A program made the position numbers and the translations under genes. This document shows positions 1-6,928 of a stretch of DNA of 64,000 nucleotides, one piece after another. Numbering within the stretch: the stretch's first letter is position 1; the number at the start of each line of letters is the position of its first letter. The notes below the pieces were generated by a model. The model ran no database searches. It saw nothing but the letters and a program-made list of their open reading frames with translations, and was not told where the DNA came from. Source of the DNA: Vibrio nitrifigilis (GTDB taxonomy: Bacteria; Pseudomonadota; Gammaproteobacteria; Enterobacterales; Vibrionaceae); contig NZ_JADPMR010000001.1 in NCBI RefSeq assembly GCF_015686695.1, forward strand, positions 1,302,001-1,366,000, written 5' to 3'.

Positions 1-882
1 CCCGCACTTATCTGCATTCGTGAAGTCTTCATCAATATAAGGCGTGGCAAACCTCTGTTCAATAAAAGTGAAACATCGCTCAAATACAGGGTCTGTATCA
101 TCTTCATGAAATAGGGCGTGATAAAAATTCGGGAAATAGGCCCACTCTTTATGAAGTGAACCGAGACGCGTATAAAATCGGCGTTGAGCTCGTCGACTGA
201 CTACCCAATCTTGCCCAGCACAGAGAACGAGTGTAGGCGTGGTAATTGCACTCGCGTCATCAATGAGGCGTTGTCCGGTCTTGTAAGTATCAATGAGCAA
301 GTCTGTAGAGATGGAACTCGAGATCAAAGGATCTTGATTGTAAATAGCTTGCTGTTTGCGATCGTGGGTTAAGACTTTTGACTTTACATAGCTTGAGACT
401 CTGGGCATTAACGACCATTTACGGGCTAATGAAAGCAGTGGGATCGCAAATGGAACATATAGTCGAATAGAAAACGCGGGGGTTGCGATAATTAACCCCC
501 GAATTTTTGGGGCGTAATCATGAACCCAACTGGTCGCGATAACGGCTCCCATGCTACTCGCAATAATCACCATTTCTTTGGTACTTTGGCCTGTTTCTTC
601 CTGAATGAGTTGGATGAAGCATTGTAAGTCTTGCGCAAACACAGAGAAACTTTCAGCTGAATCCCGTTCTCCTTCAGACCGACCGTTTCCTCGCGCATCC
701 CATGCATAAACGGTATAACCTCGGTGACTAAAATAGTGTGCCATGGTTTCCATACGGCCTAAATGCTCATGACCTCTGTGGAGTAGAACAATTATTCCTT
801 GTGAATCAGTTTCTGGAGTCCATGAGCGGTACACGATTTTGGTACCATCGGGGGCGATAAAATCGCGTAAGCTGTTGTCCAT
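1..882 (-). CDS. Alpha/beta hydrolase, monoacylglycerol-lipase-like (3' end outside window)
   Basis: The open frame starts with ATG at 882 and runs 294 codons to the left edge without a stop, so the C terminus is missing. It reads as a serine hydrolase of the MGL/lysophospholipase type. The strand-3 region has HRGHEH, then WDARGNGRSEG, a nucleophile elbow A-S-S110-M-G (first Gly of GxSxG replaced by Ala), an acid region GQDWVV and a histidine region YHALFHE. Its start overlaps the end of the upstream CDP-alcohol phosphatidyltransferase on the same strand, which suggests co-transcription in a lipid-modification locus. In vibrios I recall hydrolases of this kind being fused to a C-terminal SAM methyltransferase; that part would lie outside the window, so this is inference only. 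Confidence 0.8.
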   Translation of the reverse strand, partial: MDNSLRDFIAPDGTKIVYRSWTPETDSQGIIVLLHRGHEHLGRMETMAHYFSHRGYTVYAWDARGNGRSEGERDSAESFSVFAQDLQCFIQLIQEETGQSTKEMVIIASSMGAVIATSWVHDYAPKIRGLIIATPAFSIRLYVPFAIPLLSLARKWSLMPRVSSYVKSKVLTHDRKQQAIYNQDPLISSSISTDLLIDTYKTGQRLIDDASAITTPTLVLCAGQDWVVSRRAQRRFYTRLGSLHKEWAYFPNFYHALFHEDDTDPVFERCFTFIEQRFATPYIDEDFTNADKCG

Positions 883-1478
883 TGAAGTCCTATTAAATAG
901 TGCGTAACCGATTGTAGATCGGTATAGATTACGGCCAGATAAGCGATAAGCATTATCCAAATACCTAATACACTTAAGTCGATATGTAGGCCGACTAAAA
1001 GTCCAAGTAAACCAAAGATAAAAGCACGATCGCTTTTACCCAGTGGGCCATGATTGGCGCGTTCGTCTTTGATATGGAAAACCAAAATAGCGACCACTTC
1101 ACTGAGCCAAGATAGTAAAACAAAGCCGAACATGACATAGATATTGAAGCCAGGAATTGCGATAAAACTCAAATATATGGCGGCATCTGACACAATGTCG
1201 CAGACCTCATTTAACACATAGCCATAATCAGATTTCATGCTATGTTCCCTTGCCAACATACCGTCAATGGCGTTGAGTGCCATGCGCACAAATAGCAATA
1301 TAGGCATGGCAATCCAAATCGCTCCAGGGCCGATAAGAGCGAGAATGCCAGAGCAGATTATGGTTAAAGTTAAAGTAAACAGAGTCACTTGATTAGCTGT
1401 AATATTATGTTTAGCTAACTGATTTGAAATAGGGCGTAGAGTGGCTTGAAATGCAGGTTTTAAACGATAAATACTCAC
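792..1478 (-). CDS. CDP-alcohol phosphatidyltransferase family membrane protein
   Basis: A 228-residue polytopic membrane protein transferring a phosphatidyl group from CDP-diacylglycerol to an alcohol; the acceptor is not predictable. The signature is visible as D72-G73-x2-A76-R77-x8-G86-x3-N90-x3-D94, so the third Asp of the usual DGx2ARx8Gx3Dx3D is Asn. The following E-V-C-D-I-V-S-D resembles a subfamily I know with a similar asparagine, so the change may be normal. The last 91 bases overlap the downstream hydrolase. The final 22 residues are not membrane-like, and a +1 shift near 905 would instead end in N-R-L-R-T-I-stop, a more family-like tail; see findings. Confidence 0.82.
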   Translation of the reverse strand: MSIYRLKPAFQATLRPISNQLAKHNITANQVTLFTLTLTIICSGILALIGPGAIWIAMPILLFVRMALNAIDGMLAREHSMKSDYGYVLNEVCDIVSDAAIYLSFIAIPGFNIYVMFGFVLLSWLSEVVAILVFHIKDERANHGPLGKSDRAFIFGLLGLLVGLHIDLSVLGIWIMLIAYLAVIYTDLQSVTHYLIGLQWTTAYAILSPPMVPKSCTAHGLQKLIHKE

Positions 1479-1850
1479 GATGTATCAGTACCTTAATCAG
1501 TTTACATATGACTATCCCAACCGAATAGAACACGTTATATGTCAATCATGGATATTGGGAAATGGATTACTTGATGGCGATGGATGATTACTTTGAGTAA
1601 CAGTGATTTGGTATATCTCTATCACAGCCATACCAATAGGTTAAAGAGAGGTTATCAGCTTTACATAAAAGTAACTAGAAGCGGTGAGGTCGATATGGAA
1701 AGCGACTAAAGAATCTATGTTCTCTCTCTGATTTCTGCCGAGTAACACTGATAAAACTGTTACCTTAATTGAGGTCATAAATAAGGGTAAGTTATTGAAC
1801 TCACGTAACTCTAATCGACTTGAATAATAACTTTACCCGTTCTGTAGGAA

Positions 1851-1880
1851 TTGATAGTATGTAAACCATATTTTTATTAT
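1851..1880 (+). promoter_or_regulatory. Predicted sigma-70 promoter of bioMNY
   Basis: The -35 box TTGATA is at 1851-1856, followed by an 18-base spacer and the -10 box TATTAT at 1875-1880. The -10 lies inside the spacer of the BirA operator, so repressor and RNA polymerase would compete. This leaves a leader of roughly 110 bases before bioM. Confidence 0.6.
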
Positions 1881-1890
1881 TAGGTTTACA
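1860..1890 (+). promoter_or_regulatory. BirA operator (biotin box)
   Basis: TGTAAACC at 1860-1867 and GGTTTACA at 1883-1890 form a perfect 8-base inverted repeat with a 15-base spacer. This matches the known BirA half-sites and spacing of the E. coli bio operator. It lies over the predicted -10 box of the biotin uptake operon, so repression by BirA-biotinyl-AMP when biotin is plentiful is expected. Confidence 0.93.
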
Positions 1891-1996
1891 TGTCGGTTCG
1901 TTCCTATCGGGTTATGCGCTAAGTAAGGCATATTATGAGTTATCCAATAAGACTGGCATGTGGCTTAACCTTTGTATATTGGCGCCTTAAAACTAA

Positions 1997-2740
1997 ATGA
2001 ATCCTCAACAATCTAGCAGTGGTAGTACCATCTGCTTACGTGATGTTTGCTTTGATATTGAAGGTAAACAAATACTGAAAAACCTCTCGTTTTCCACTCA
2101 AGTTAAACGCCTTGGCATCATTGGTCGTAATGGTTCGGGTAAATCGACATTATCACGAGTGTTATCGGGTTTAGTCGCTATACATTCTGGAACACTTGAA
2201 ATAGCAGGAATTAACCCCTTTAAAGATCGCAAAGGTGCTTTAAGAGAGATCGGTTTACTTTTTCAAAATCCGGATCATCAAATTATCTTCCCGACGGTGT
2301 TTGAGGAAGTGGTATTTGGTTTACGTCAATTAGGACAGAAGAAAAAACAGGCGGAAGAAAACGCGTTAGCTACGCTAGACACTTTTGGTAAAAGCCATTG
2401 GAAAGATGTCCATACATCGGCTCTCTCTCAAGGACAAAAGCATCTGGTTTGTTTGATGTCTATTGTTGCAATGCAGCCTAACTTGATATTGCTTGATGAA
2501 CCTTTTGCTGGATTAGATATTCCAACCAAGCGCCAACTACAACGTTATCTGGATAAATTTCCTGGTAGCTTAATTCATATCAGTCATGACCCCGATGATC
2601 TTGCCAATTACGATCAACTGCTCTGGTTGGAAAATGGTCAGGTAGAAGCGTTGGGCAAACCAGAAGACGTGCTTCCCGTCTATTTGCAAGAAATGCACCG
2701 ATTAGGAGATAGTGATGATATCTCTAACCTCACCAGTTGA
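1997..2740 (+). CDS. bioM: Energy-coupling factor ATPase, biotin uptake
   Basis: The ATP-binding subunit of the BioMNY energy-coupling-factor transporter (247 aa). Visible motifs are Walker A GRNGSGKST at 43-51, the Q-loop FQNPDHQ around 89, the signature LSQGQ at 143-147, Walker B LILLDEP with catalytic E168, and a switch histidine in HISHDPDD. It is the first gene after the BirA operator. It overlaps bioN by 29 bases, a sign of translational coupling. No strong ribosome binding site precedes the ATG, but no better in-frame start is seen. The assignment to biotin rests on bioY two genes downstream and on the operator. Confidence 0.92.
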   Translation: MNPQQSSSGSTICLRDVCFDIEGKQILKNLSFSTQVKRLGIIGRNGSGKSTLSRVLSGLVAIHSGTLEIAGINPFKDRKGALREIGLLFQNPDHQIIFPTVFEEVVFGLRQLGQKKKQAEENALATLDTFGKSHWKDVHTSALSQGQKHLVCLMSIVAMQPNLILLDEPFAGLDIPTKRQLQRYLDKFPGSLIHISHDPDDLANYDQLLWLENGQVEALGKPEDVLPVYLQEMHRLGDSDDISNLTS

Positions 2741-3323
2741 AACGCGCGCACACCACTGTCGTGCAGGAATTAAGTTAGGCGCTCTTTGTGCTTCCACATT
2801 AATTTTATTTTTTATTCAGAATTGGCTGTTTCAAAGTGCTTTTCTCGCCTTGGTGATTGTGTTGTATCTTTTACCGGGATGGCGATTTTTCACGCATGGC
2901 TTGAAGCCGATTAAAATGCTTTGGCCATTTATTGTTCTCGTCGGAGCTTGGCATTGGTGGAGTAATGAACTTCAGCAAGGCGCCATTATCATTTTGCGAT
3001 TGTTGTCTATGGTTGCTTTAGCCAATTTAGTCACGATGACGACTCGGTTATCAGACATGATTGAAGTCGTGCGGTTTTTGACTCGTCCCTTTGCCAAAAT
3101 GGGCTTTAATACTCGCGCTTTAGAAATAGCAATGGCATTAGTGATTCGTATGACACCGGTGCTAATAGGTAAAGGACAAAAACTAACTTGGGCTTGGAAA
3201 GCACGTTCTCATCGACGTTCCGGTTGGAGAATTCTGCTGCCCTTTACTGTTCTCGCTTTAGACGATGCTGACCATGTTGCCGAAGCTCTTCGTGCTCGTG
3301 GTGGATTAACCAATAACGATTAA
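2712..3323 (+). CDS. bioN: Energy-coupling factor transmembrane protein, biotin uptake
   Basis: The EcfT-type membrane subunit that couples BioM to BioY (203 aa), with hydrophobic segments across residues 22-110. The two Ala-Arg-x coupling motifs of EcfT proteins are visible as A-R-S in WKARSHRR (about 161-168) and A-R-G in ALRARGG (about 192-198). The gene starts inside the end of bioM. Two ATG codons in a row (2712 and 2715) are both possible starts. It lies 14 bases upstream of bioY. Confidence 0.9.
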   Translation: MMISLTSPVETRAHHCRAGIKLGALCASTLILFFIQNWLFQSAFLALVIVLYLLPGWRFFTHGLKPIKMLWPFIVLVGAWHWWSNELQQGAIIILRLLSMVALANLVTMTTRLSDMIEVVRFLTRPFAKMGFNTRALEIAMALVIRMTPVLIGKGQKLTWAWKARSHRRSGWRILLPFTVLALDDADHVAEALRARGGLTNND

Positions 3324-3337
3324 TTAGGTCTCTATTC

Positions 3338-3898
3338 ATGGAAAAAAATGTTGCTTATACCGCGTTGTTTGCTGCTTTAATCGCTGCGCTAGGTTTGGTA
3401 CCCAAAATCAGTTTAAGCTTTGGTGTACCGATCAGTGCTCAATCATTGGGTATCATGCTTTGTGGCACTATATTAGGTGCGAGACGTGGTGGTCAGGCGG
3501 TACTGTTGTTTTTATTGCTGGTGGCTTTGGGGATGCCGTTGCTGTCGGGTGGTAATGGCGGCTTGGGGTCGTTTATGTCTGCTTCTGGTGGTTTTTTAAT
3601 TGGTTGGCCATTTGCTGCCTTTGTTACTGGTTTTATTGTTGAGAAGTGGCGTAAAGGCTCACTCACTTTAGTTGCAAGTGTCGCTTCTATTATTGGTGGC
3701 ATTGGTGTGTTGTATGCTTTTGGTATTGTGGGTATGTCTATCGTGCTTAAGAAATCGCTGTTGGAATCAGCGGCATTAGTGTTAGTTTTCATCCCAGGCG
3801 ATATTATCAAAGCCGTGATTGCTGGTTTCTTAACGGCGTCGGTCGCAAAGGCCAGACCTGCGAGTGTGTTATCTCGTAGTAGTAAGAATATGGCGTAA
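3338..3898 (+). CDS. bioY: Biotin transporter substrate-binding protein BioY
   Basis: The 186-residue substrate-capture subunit of the biotin ECF transporter, an integral membrane protein with about six hydrophobic helices. Family features seen are the N-terminal ALFAALIAALG helix, the SAQSLGIMLCGTILG segment, the glycine-rich loop GMPLLSGGNGGLGSFMSASGGFLIGWP and FIPGDIIKA near the C terminus. BioY can work alone, but the bioMN genes just upstream indicate a full three-part transporter. It shares the BirA-controlled transcript and is followed after 32 bases by the BPL_N gene. Confidence 0.95.
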   Translation: MEKNVAYTALFAALIAALGLVPKISLSFGVPISAQSLGIMLCGTILGARRGGQAVLLFLLLVALGMPLLSGGNGGLGSFMSASGGFLIGWPFAAFVTGFIVEKWRKGSLTLVASVASIIGGIGVLYAFGIVGMSIVLKKSLLESAALVLVFIPGDIIKAVIAGFLTASVAKARPASVLSRSSKNMA

Positions 3899-3930
3899 CG
3901 ACATCCTAAATTGAATAGGAGCCTTATCTG

Positions 3931-4665
3931 ATGAAGGTGTTGATCTATACCGATAACGTTTCAAATAATCACTTACTTTATTACGCGCTGGGTCGAGTGT
4001 TGGGTAAGGATAGCGTCTTTTTCGTCAATTCTGTTGAGTTGCTGCAAGGTGCGCTCACTGCCGATGTCGATCTATTTGTGATGCCCGGAGGAGCGAGTCG
4101 GTATAAATCGGCTAAATTAGATGGTGAAGGTAGCCAAATCATCAAACACTATGTGGAAAATGGTGGACGATATCTAGGGATTTGCGCCGGTGCTTACATG
4201 GGATGTGAGCAAACCCACTGGGCTCCAGGGGAACAACATGAGATTGTTACTGCTAATGAATTGGCATTTTTCCCCGGCAGAGCGGTTGGCCCAGTGAGCC
4301 AATTCGGCCGCGGTGATAACTATAACGCAACGCAAGCGCGCGTGGTTAAGTTGAATTATCAAGGTAAATGCGTTGATTCCCTATACATGGGGGGATGTAC
4401 ATTTGTACCTGAATCTCACGAAGGTTATGAAGTGGTGGCCACTTTTACTGATGTGCCAGAGCAGCCAGCTGCGATAGTGCGTGGCGAATTCGGTAATGGT
4501 AGGTGGTTACTTTGTTCCACACACCCTGAATTCGATAATGAAGCAATCTCTATGCTTGATTTTGATGTGGTGGGGAATCAATACTCCGAATTTTCGGCAA
4601 TTCGGCCACAGGCTAATCTTAGCCTGTCACTATTTGAAGAGTTACTTCAACAGCTTATTTACTAA
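3931..4665 (+). CDS. BPL_N-domain protein, glutamine-amidotransferase-like
   Basis: A 244-residue protein resembling the N-terminal domain found in eukaryotic-type biotin-protein ligases (BPL_N family, class I glutamine amidotransferase/DJ-1 fold). A nucleophile elbow G-I-C85-A-G-A-Y-M-G is clear, preceded by LFVMPGGASRY and followed by HPEFDNE, which could supply a histidine. There is no ligase catalytic domain. It follows bioY by 32 bases and precedes a strong terminator, so it should be the last gene of the BirA-controlled operon. A role linked to biotin is inferred from position; the reaction is unknown. Confidence 0.75.
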   Translation: MKVLIYTDNVSNNHLLYYALGRVLGKDSVFFVNSVELLQGALTADVDLFVMPGGASRYKSAKLDGEGSQIIKHYVENGGRYLGICAGAYMGCEQTHWAPGEQHEIVTANELAFFPGRAVGPVSQFGRGDNYNATQARVVKLNYQGKCVDSLYMGGCTFVPESHEGYEVVATFTDVPEQPAAIVRGEFGNGRWLLCSTHPEFDNEAISMLDFDVVGNQYSEFSAIRPQANLSLSLFEELLQQLIY

Positions 4666-4688
4666 GATAGAGTTCACTGTTAAATAAC

Positions 4689-4724
4689 AAACGCCAGTCA
4701 CGTTAATGACTGGCGTTTTTTTGT
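4689..4724 (+). terminator. Rho-independent terminator of the biotin operon
   Basis: The ten-base stem ACGCCAGTCA/TGACTGGCGT with a short loop, followed by a run of seven T, begins about 25 bases after the BPL_N stop codon. Confidence 0.93.
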
Positions 4725-4857
4725 TAATGGCCCCTATCAGAGGATGACCACTGAGTGACTTGAAGCAATTTATCGCAATTAACCCCTTAAAATTTGTGGA
4801 TTTTGATGATGTAGGTGCAATACTTAAGGCAAGTAATAATTCGCGTTTAGGTGATTG

Positions 4858-5799
4858 ATGAATAGGTCGGTTGAATTTCTGTCTTTGGTTTTAGATTCAA
4901 TCACAGATCATATTTCTGTTATTGATCGCTCTGGCTGTATTTGTTACGTCAATCGCCGCTGGAAAACATTTGGCGCTGATAATACCTGTACCATTAATTC
5001 TAATAGTTGGGTGGGGTTAAACTACATTGACGAATGTCGAAAAGCCGCTGATATGGGGGATGATTTTGGCTTAAAGGCGGTCAAGGGTATTGAATCGGTT
5101 ATTGCTGGAGCTCGCTCTGAATTTGGTCTTGAATACCCTTGCCATAGCATTGATGATAAGCGTTGGTTTATGATGCGGGTGACGCATTTTTGTTTAAATG
5201 ATGAAGATTATTTTGTTATTTCTCATCAGGATATCACCAAGCGTAAGTTGGCCGAGTTGCAGGTAAAAGAGCTAGCAAGTCTTGATGGGCTGACTAACAT
5301 CCCCAACCGACGCACTTTTGACGACTTCTTGCACAGAGAATGGCAGCGTTGTATGCGGTTACAAAAGCCTATTTGTCTTGCCATCTTTGACCTCGATTAT
5401 TTTAAACTACTTAATGATACCTATGGGCATCAGGCTGGCGATGACTGTTTGGTTAAATTTGCTCAGTTATTGAAAACATTTGCTCGTCGACCTGGCGATT
5501 TATGTGCTCGTTATGGTGGGGAAGAATTTGCGTTGGTGTTTAGTGGTTGTTCTATAGAGGAATCTAAGCAGCGCGTCGATGAATTCAAACATCAATTGGC
5601 AAAGCTTAAAATTCACCATAGCCGTAATAAAGCCGATAGGTATGTTACGGCGAGTATTGGGTTAGCTGAATGTGTTCCGCAACGGGGAGAAACGGACGAT
5701 CGTATTATCGAATTAGCTGATAACCTTCTGTATCAAGCGAAAAAATCCGGGCGTAATCAGATTTCTTTTGCCAGTTGTACGCACTTTAATTTGTTTTGA
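4858..5799 (+). CDS. PAS-GGDEF diguanylate cyclase
   Basis: A soluble 313-residue predicted c-di-GMP synthase. An N-terminal PAS-like domain covers about 1-130, with the typical VLDSITDHISVIDRSG opening and ending ISHQDITKRK. A GGDEF domain follows from about 140. The active site is G-G-E-E-F at 220-224, a functional variant, and an inhibitory I-site R-P-G-D at 211-214 sits the standard five residues upstream. ATG at 4858 is used; the TTG just before it is unlikely to be the start. It is monocistronic, and the ligand of the PAS domain cannot be told. Confidence 0.92.
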   Translation: MNRSVEFLSLVLDSITDHISVIDRSGCICYVNRRWKTFGADNTCTINSNSWVGLNYIDECRKAADMGDDFGLKAVKGIESVIAGARSEFGLEYPCHSIDDKRWFMMRVTHFCLNDEDYFVISHQDITKRKLAELQVKELASLDGLTNIPNRRTFDDFLHREWQRCMRLQKPICLAIFDLDYFKLLNDTYGHQAGDDCLVKFAQLLKTFARRPGDLCARYGGEEFALVFSGCSIEESKQRVDEFKHQLAKLKIHHSRNKADRYVTASIGLAECVPQRGETDDRIIELADNLLYQAKKSGRNQISFASCTHFNLF

Positions 5800-5894
5800 T
5801 GGTTTTTGGCTGGTGGTACTTTAAACGAATTGTTCGCGTCTTGTACCGTAAAGCTCGCTTTTTCAGCATTCAAATCAAAAAGATAAATTTTTTG

Positions 5895-5922
5895 TTGACC
5901 ATATTTTTGAATCCGTTAAAGT
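5895..5922 (+). promoter_or_regulatory. Promoter of the first tRNA cluster
   Basis: TTGACC at 5895-5900, a 16-base spacer and TAAAGT at 5917-5922. The GAATCCGT upstream of the -10 is also found at the same place in the promoter of the second tRNA cluster at 48 kb, which supports the call. Confidence 0.6.
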
Positions 5923-5960
5923 ACACCTCGTTCTCACGGCACAGGCCGATAAGAATCTTT

Positions 5961-6036
5961 GCGACACTAGCTCAGTTGGTAGAGCGCAACCTTGCCAAGG
6001 TTGAGGTCACGAGTTCGAACCTCGTGTGTCGCTCCA
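5961..6036 (+). tRNA. tRNA-Gly (GCC)
   Basis: A 76-base cloverleaf with acceptor stem GCGACAC/GTGTCGC, encoded CCA, TTCGAAC in the T arm and anticodon GCC in CTTGCCAAG. It is identical to the two tRNA-Gly genes at 48 kb. Confidence 0.97.
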
Positions 6037-6116
6037 AATTTTGCGATAGGGTTTCAAACCATATCGATGATGGTGTCAAACTGTTCAGTTAACAGCATCG
6101 CAATCCCAAATTGCGT

Positions 6117-6203
6117 GCCCTGGTGGTGGAATTGGTAGACACAAGGGATTTAAAATCCCTCGGCGTTCGCGCTGTGCCGGTTCAAGTCCGGCCCGGGGCA
6201 CCA
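6117..6203 (+). tRNA. tRNA-Leu (TAA)
   Basis: An 87-base tRNA with the long variable arm expected for leucine, acceptor stem GCCCTGG/CCGGGGC, encoded CCA, and anticodon TAA in the loop TTTAAAA. It is identical to the copy at 48441, and the spacer just before it is also similar. Confidence 0.97.
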
Positions 6204-6222
6204 TCTCTTTAAAAAATAATAC

Positions 6223-6296
6223 GGCGCGTTGGCAGAGTGGCTATGCAGCGGATTGCAAATCCGTGGACCTCGGTTCGACTCCGGGACGCGCCTCCA
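6223..6296 (+). tRNA. tRNA-Cys (GCA)
   Basis: A 74-base tRNA with acceptor stem GGCGCGT/ACGCGCC, encoded CCA and anticodon GCA in TTGCAAA. It differs from the copy at 48209 by one D-loop base: T at 6238 where the other has G. Confidence 0.96.
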
Positions 6297-6392
6297 TTAT
6301 TTATCTCCTTCTAGTTCTAAAATATTCCCTTTTTTATCATAAAAATATGCTATTTATCGCTACGTCTTTATCTGATATGAGCTATAGATACT

Positions 6393-6441
6393 TATACCTA
6401 AATGACCTCAAGATGCAGGATCCAGAGTGACATTAACGAGC
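6393..6441 (+). repeat. Dispersed intergenic repeat, copy 1
   Basis: About 49 bases that align along their length with 38510-38558, sharing blocks such as AAATGA.CTCAA.ATG and CAACGAGC/TAACGAGC. It lies between the tRNA cluster and the cystatin-like gene. It looks like a short non-coding repeat of the kind scattered between vibrio genes; no transposase is associated. Confidence 0.65.
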
Positions 6442-6542
6442 ATATTTATCTGCGTTGGGTGTGATAATAACGATGATGGATAGAAGACCCGTGCTCCACT
6501 TCCCGCTACTTAGGTTTATTGATTAGCTTAAGGAGAAAGTGT

Positions 6543-6815
6543 ATGACTACTCAACAAATGGGGCGTTGGAGCCAATTTGCAGAGCTGAATGAAGAAGATC
6601 TGCGGGTGTTCAAATTGGGTATTCAGGGAATTATCGGCGTTCACTATACTCCGCTTGAGGTTTCTCATCGTTCAATTTCTGGCGAGCATTTTGCGTTTTT
6701 CTGCAATGCGACAACGACGAGCTTTCCCGAAAACACCTTCCCGGCAATGGTCACTATGTTTCGAGCGGTAGGCGGCAAAATAACGCGTAGTGAAATACGT
6801 CGGATAGAATATTAA
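6543..6815 (+). CDS. Small cystatin-like protein
   Basis: A 90-residue protein without signal peptide or membrane segment. ATG at 6543 is chosen because AAGGAGA stands just upstream. The layout resembles short bacterial proteins with a cystatin/monellin-like fold: an N-terminal helix (FAELNEEDLRVFKLGIQGI), a strand HYTPLEVSHRSISG in the place of the cystatin QxVxG loop, then HFAFFCNATT and a further strand. The QxVxG loop is degenerate (R-S-I-S-G), so protease inhibition is not claimed. It is a single gene between the tRNA cluster and convergent cydC. Confidence 0.65.
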   Translation: MTTQQMGRWSQFAELNEEDLRVFKLGIQGIIGVHYTPLEVSHRSISGEHFAFFCNATTTSFPENTFPAMVTMFRAVGGKITRSEIRRIEY

Positions 6816-6881
6816 CTATTTCACACTAGCCACATTATAACCAAAGGGTGAGTGTGTTTTGCCGGTATTCTGAGTGGAACG

Positions 6882-6911
6882 AAAAAACGCCCTGTATTAA
6901 ACAGGGCGTTG
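6882..6911 (-). terminator. Terminator of cydDC
   Basis: Read on the minus strand, AACGCCCTGT pairs with ACAGGGCGTT around a five-base loop and is followed by TTTTTC. It lies just after the cydC stop. Confidence 0.88.
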
Positions 6912-6928
6912 TCATTTGGAGCGCTAGA

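Larger units (their letters stand above)
1479..1996. other. Intergenic region upstream of bioMNY
   Basis: A 518-base stretch between divergent genes with no credible gene. It holds the BirA-controlled promoter near its right end, annotated separately. An imperfect inverted repeat lies just upstream of it (GGGTAAGTTATT at 1785-1796 against AATAATAACTTTACCC at 1823-1838), and a short one (TTGGTAT at 1608-1614, ATACCAA at 1630-1636). I assign no function to either. Confidence 0.6.

Noticed and set aside
184..372. Plus-strand 62-codon frame at the left edge
   Set aside because: It is antisense to the alpha/beta hydrolase, which is open across the whole edge region with family motifs.
3493..3810. 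105-codon minus-strand frame inside bioY
   Set aside because: It is antisense to a clear membrane protein; its Pro/Lys-rich product mirrors the hydrophobic codons of bioY and lacks a ribosome site.
5796..6092. Open frame spanning the first tRNA-Gly
   Set aside because: Coding sense comes from the tRNA and its promoter; no ribosome site and no protein family.
5961..6542. Genomic island insertion at the tRNA cluster
   Set aside because: All tRNAs are whole, no integrase or attachment repeat is found, and the neighbours are core genes.
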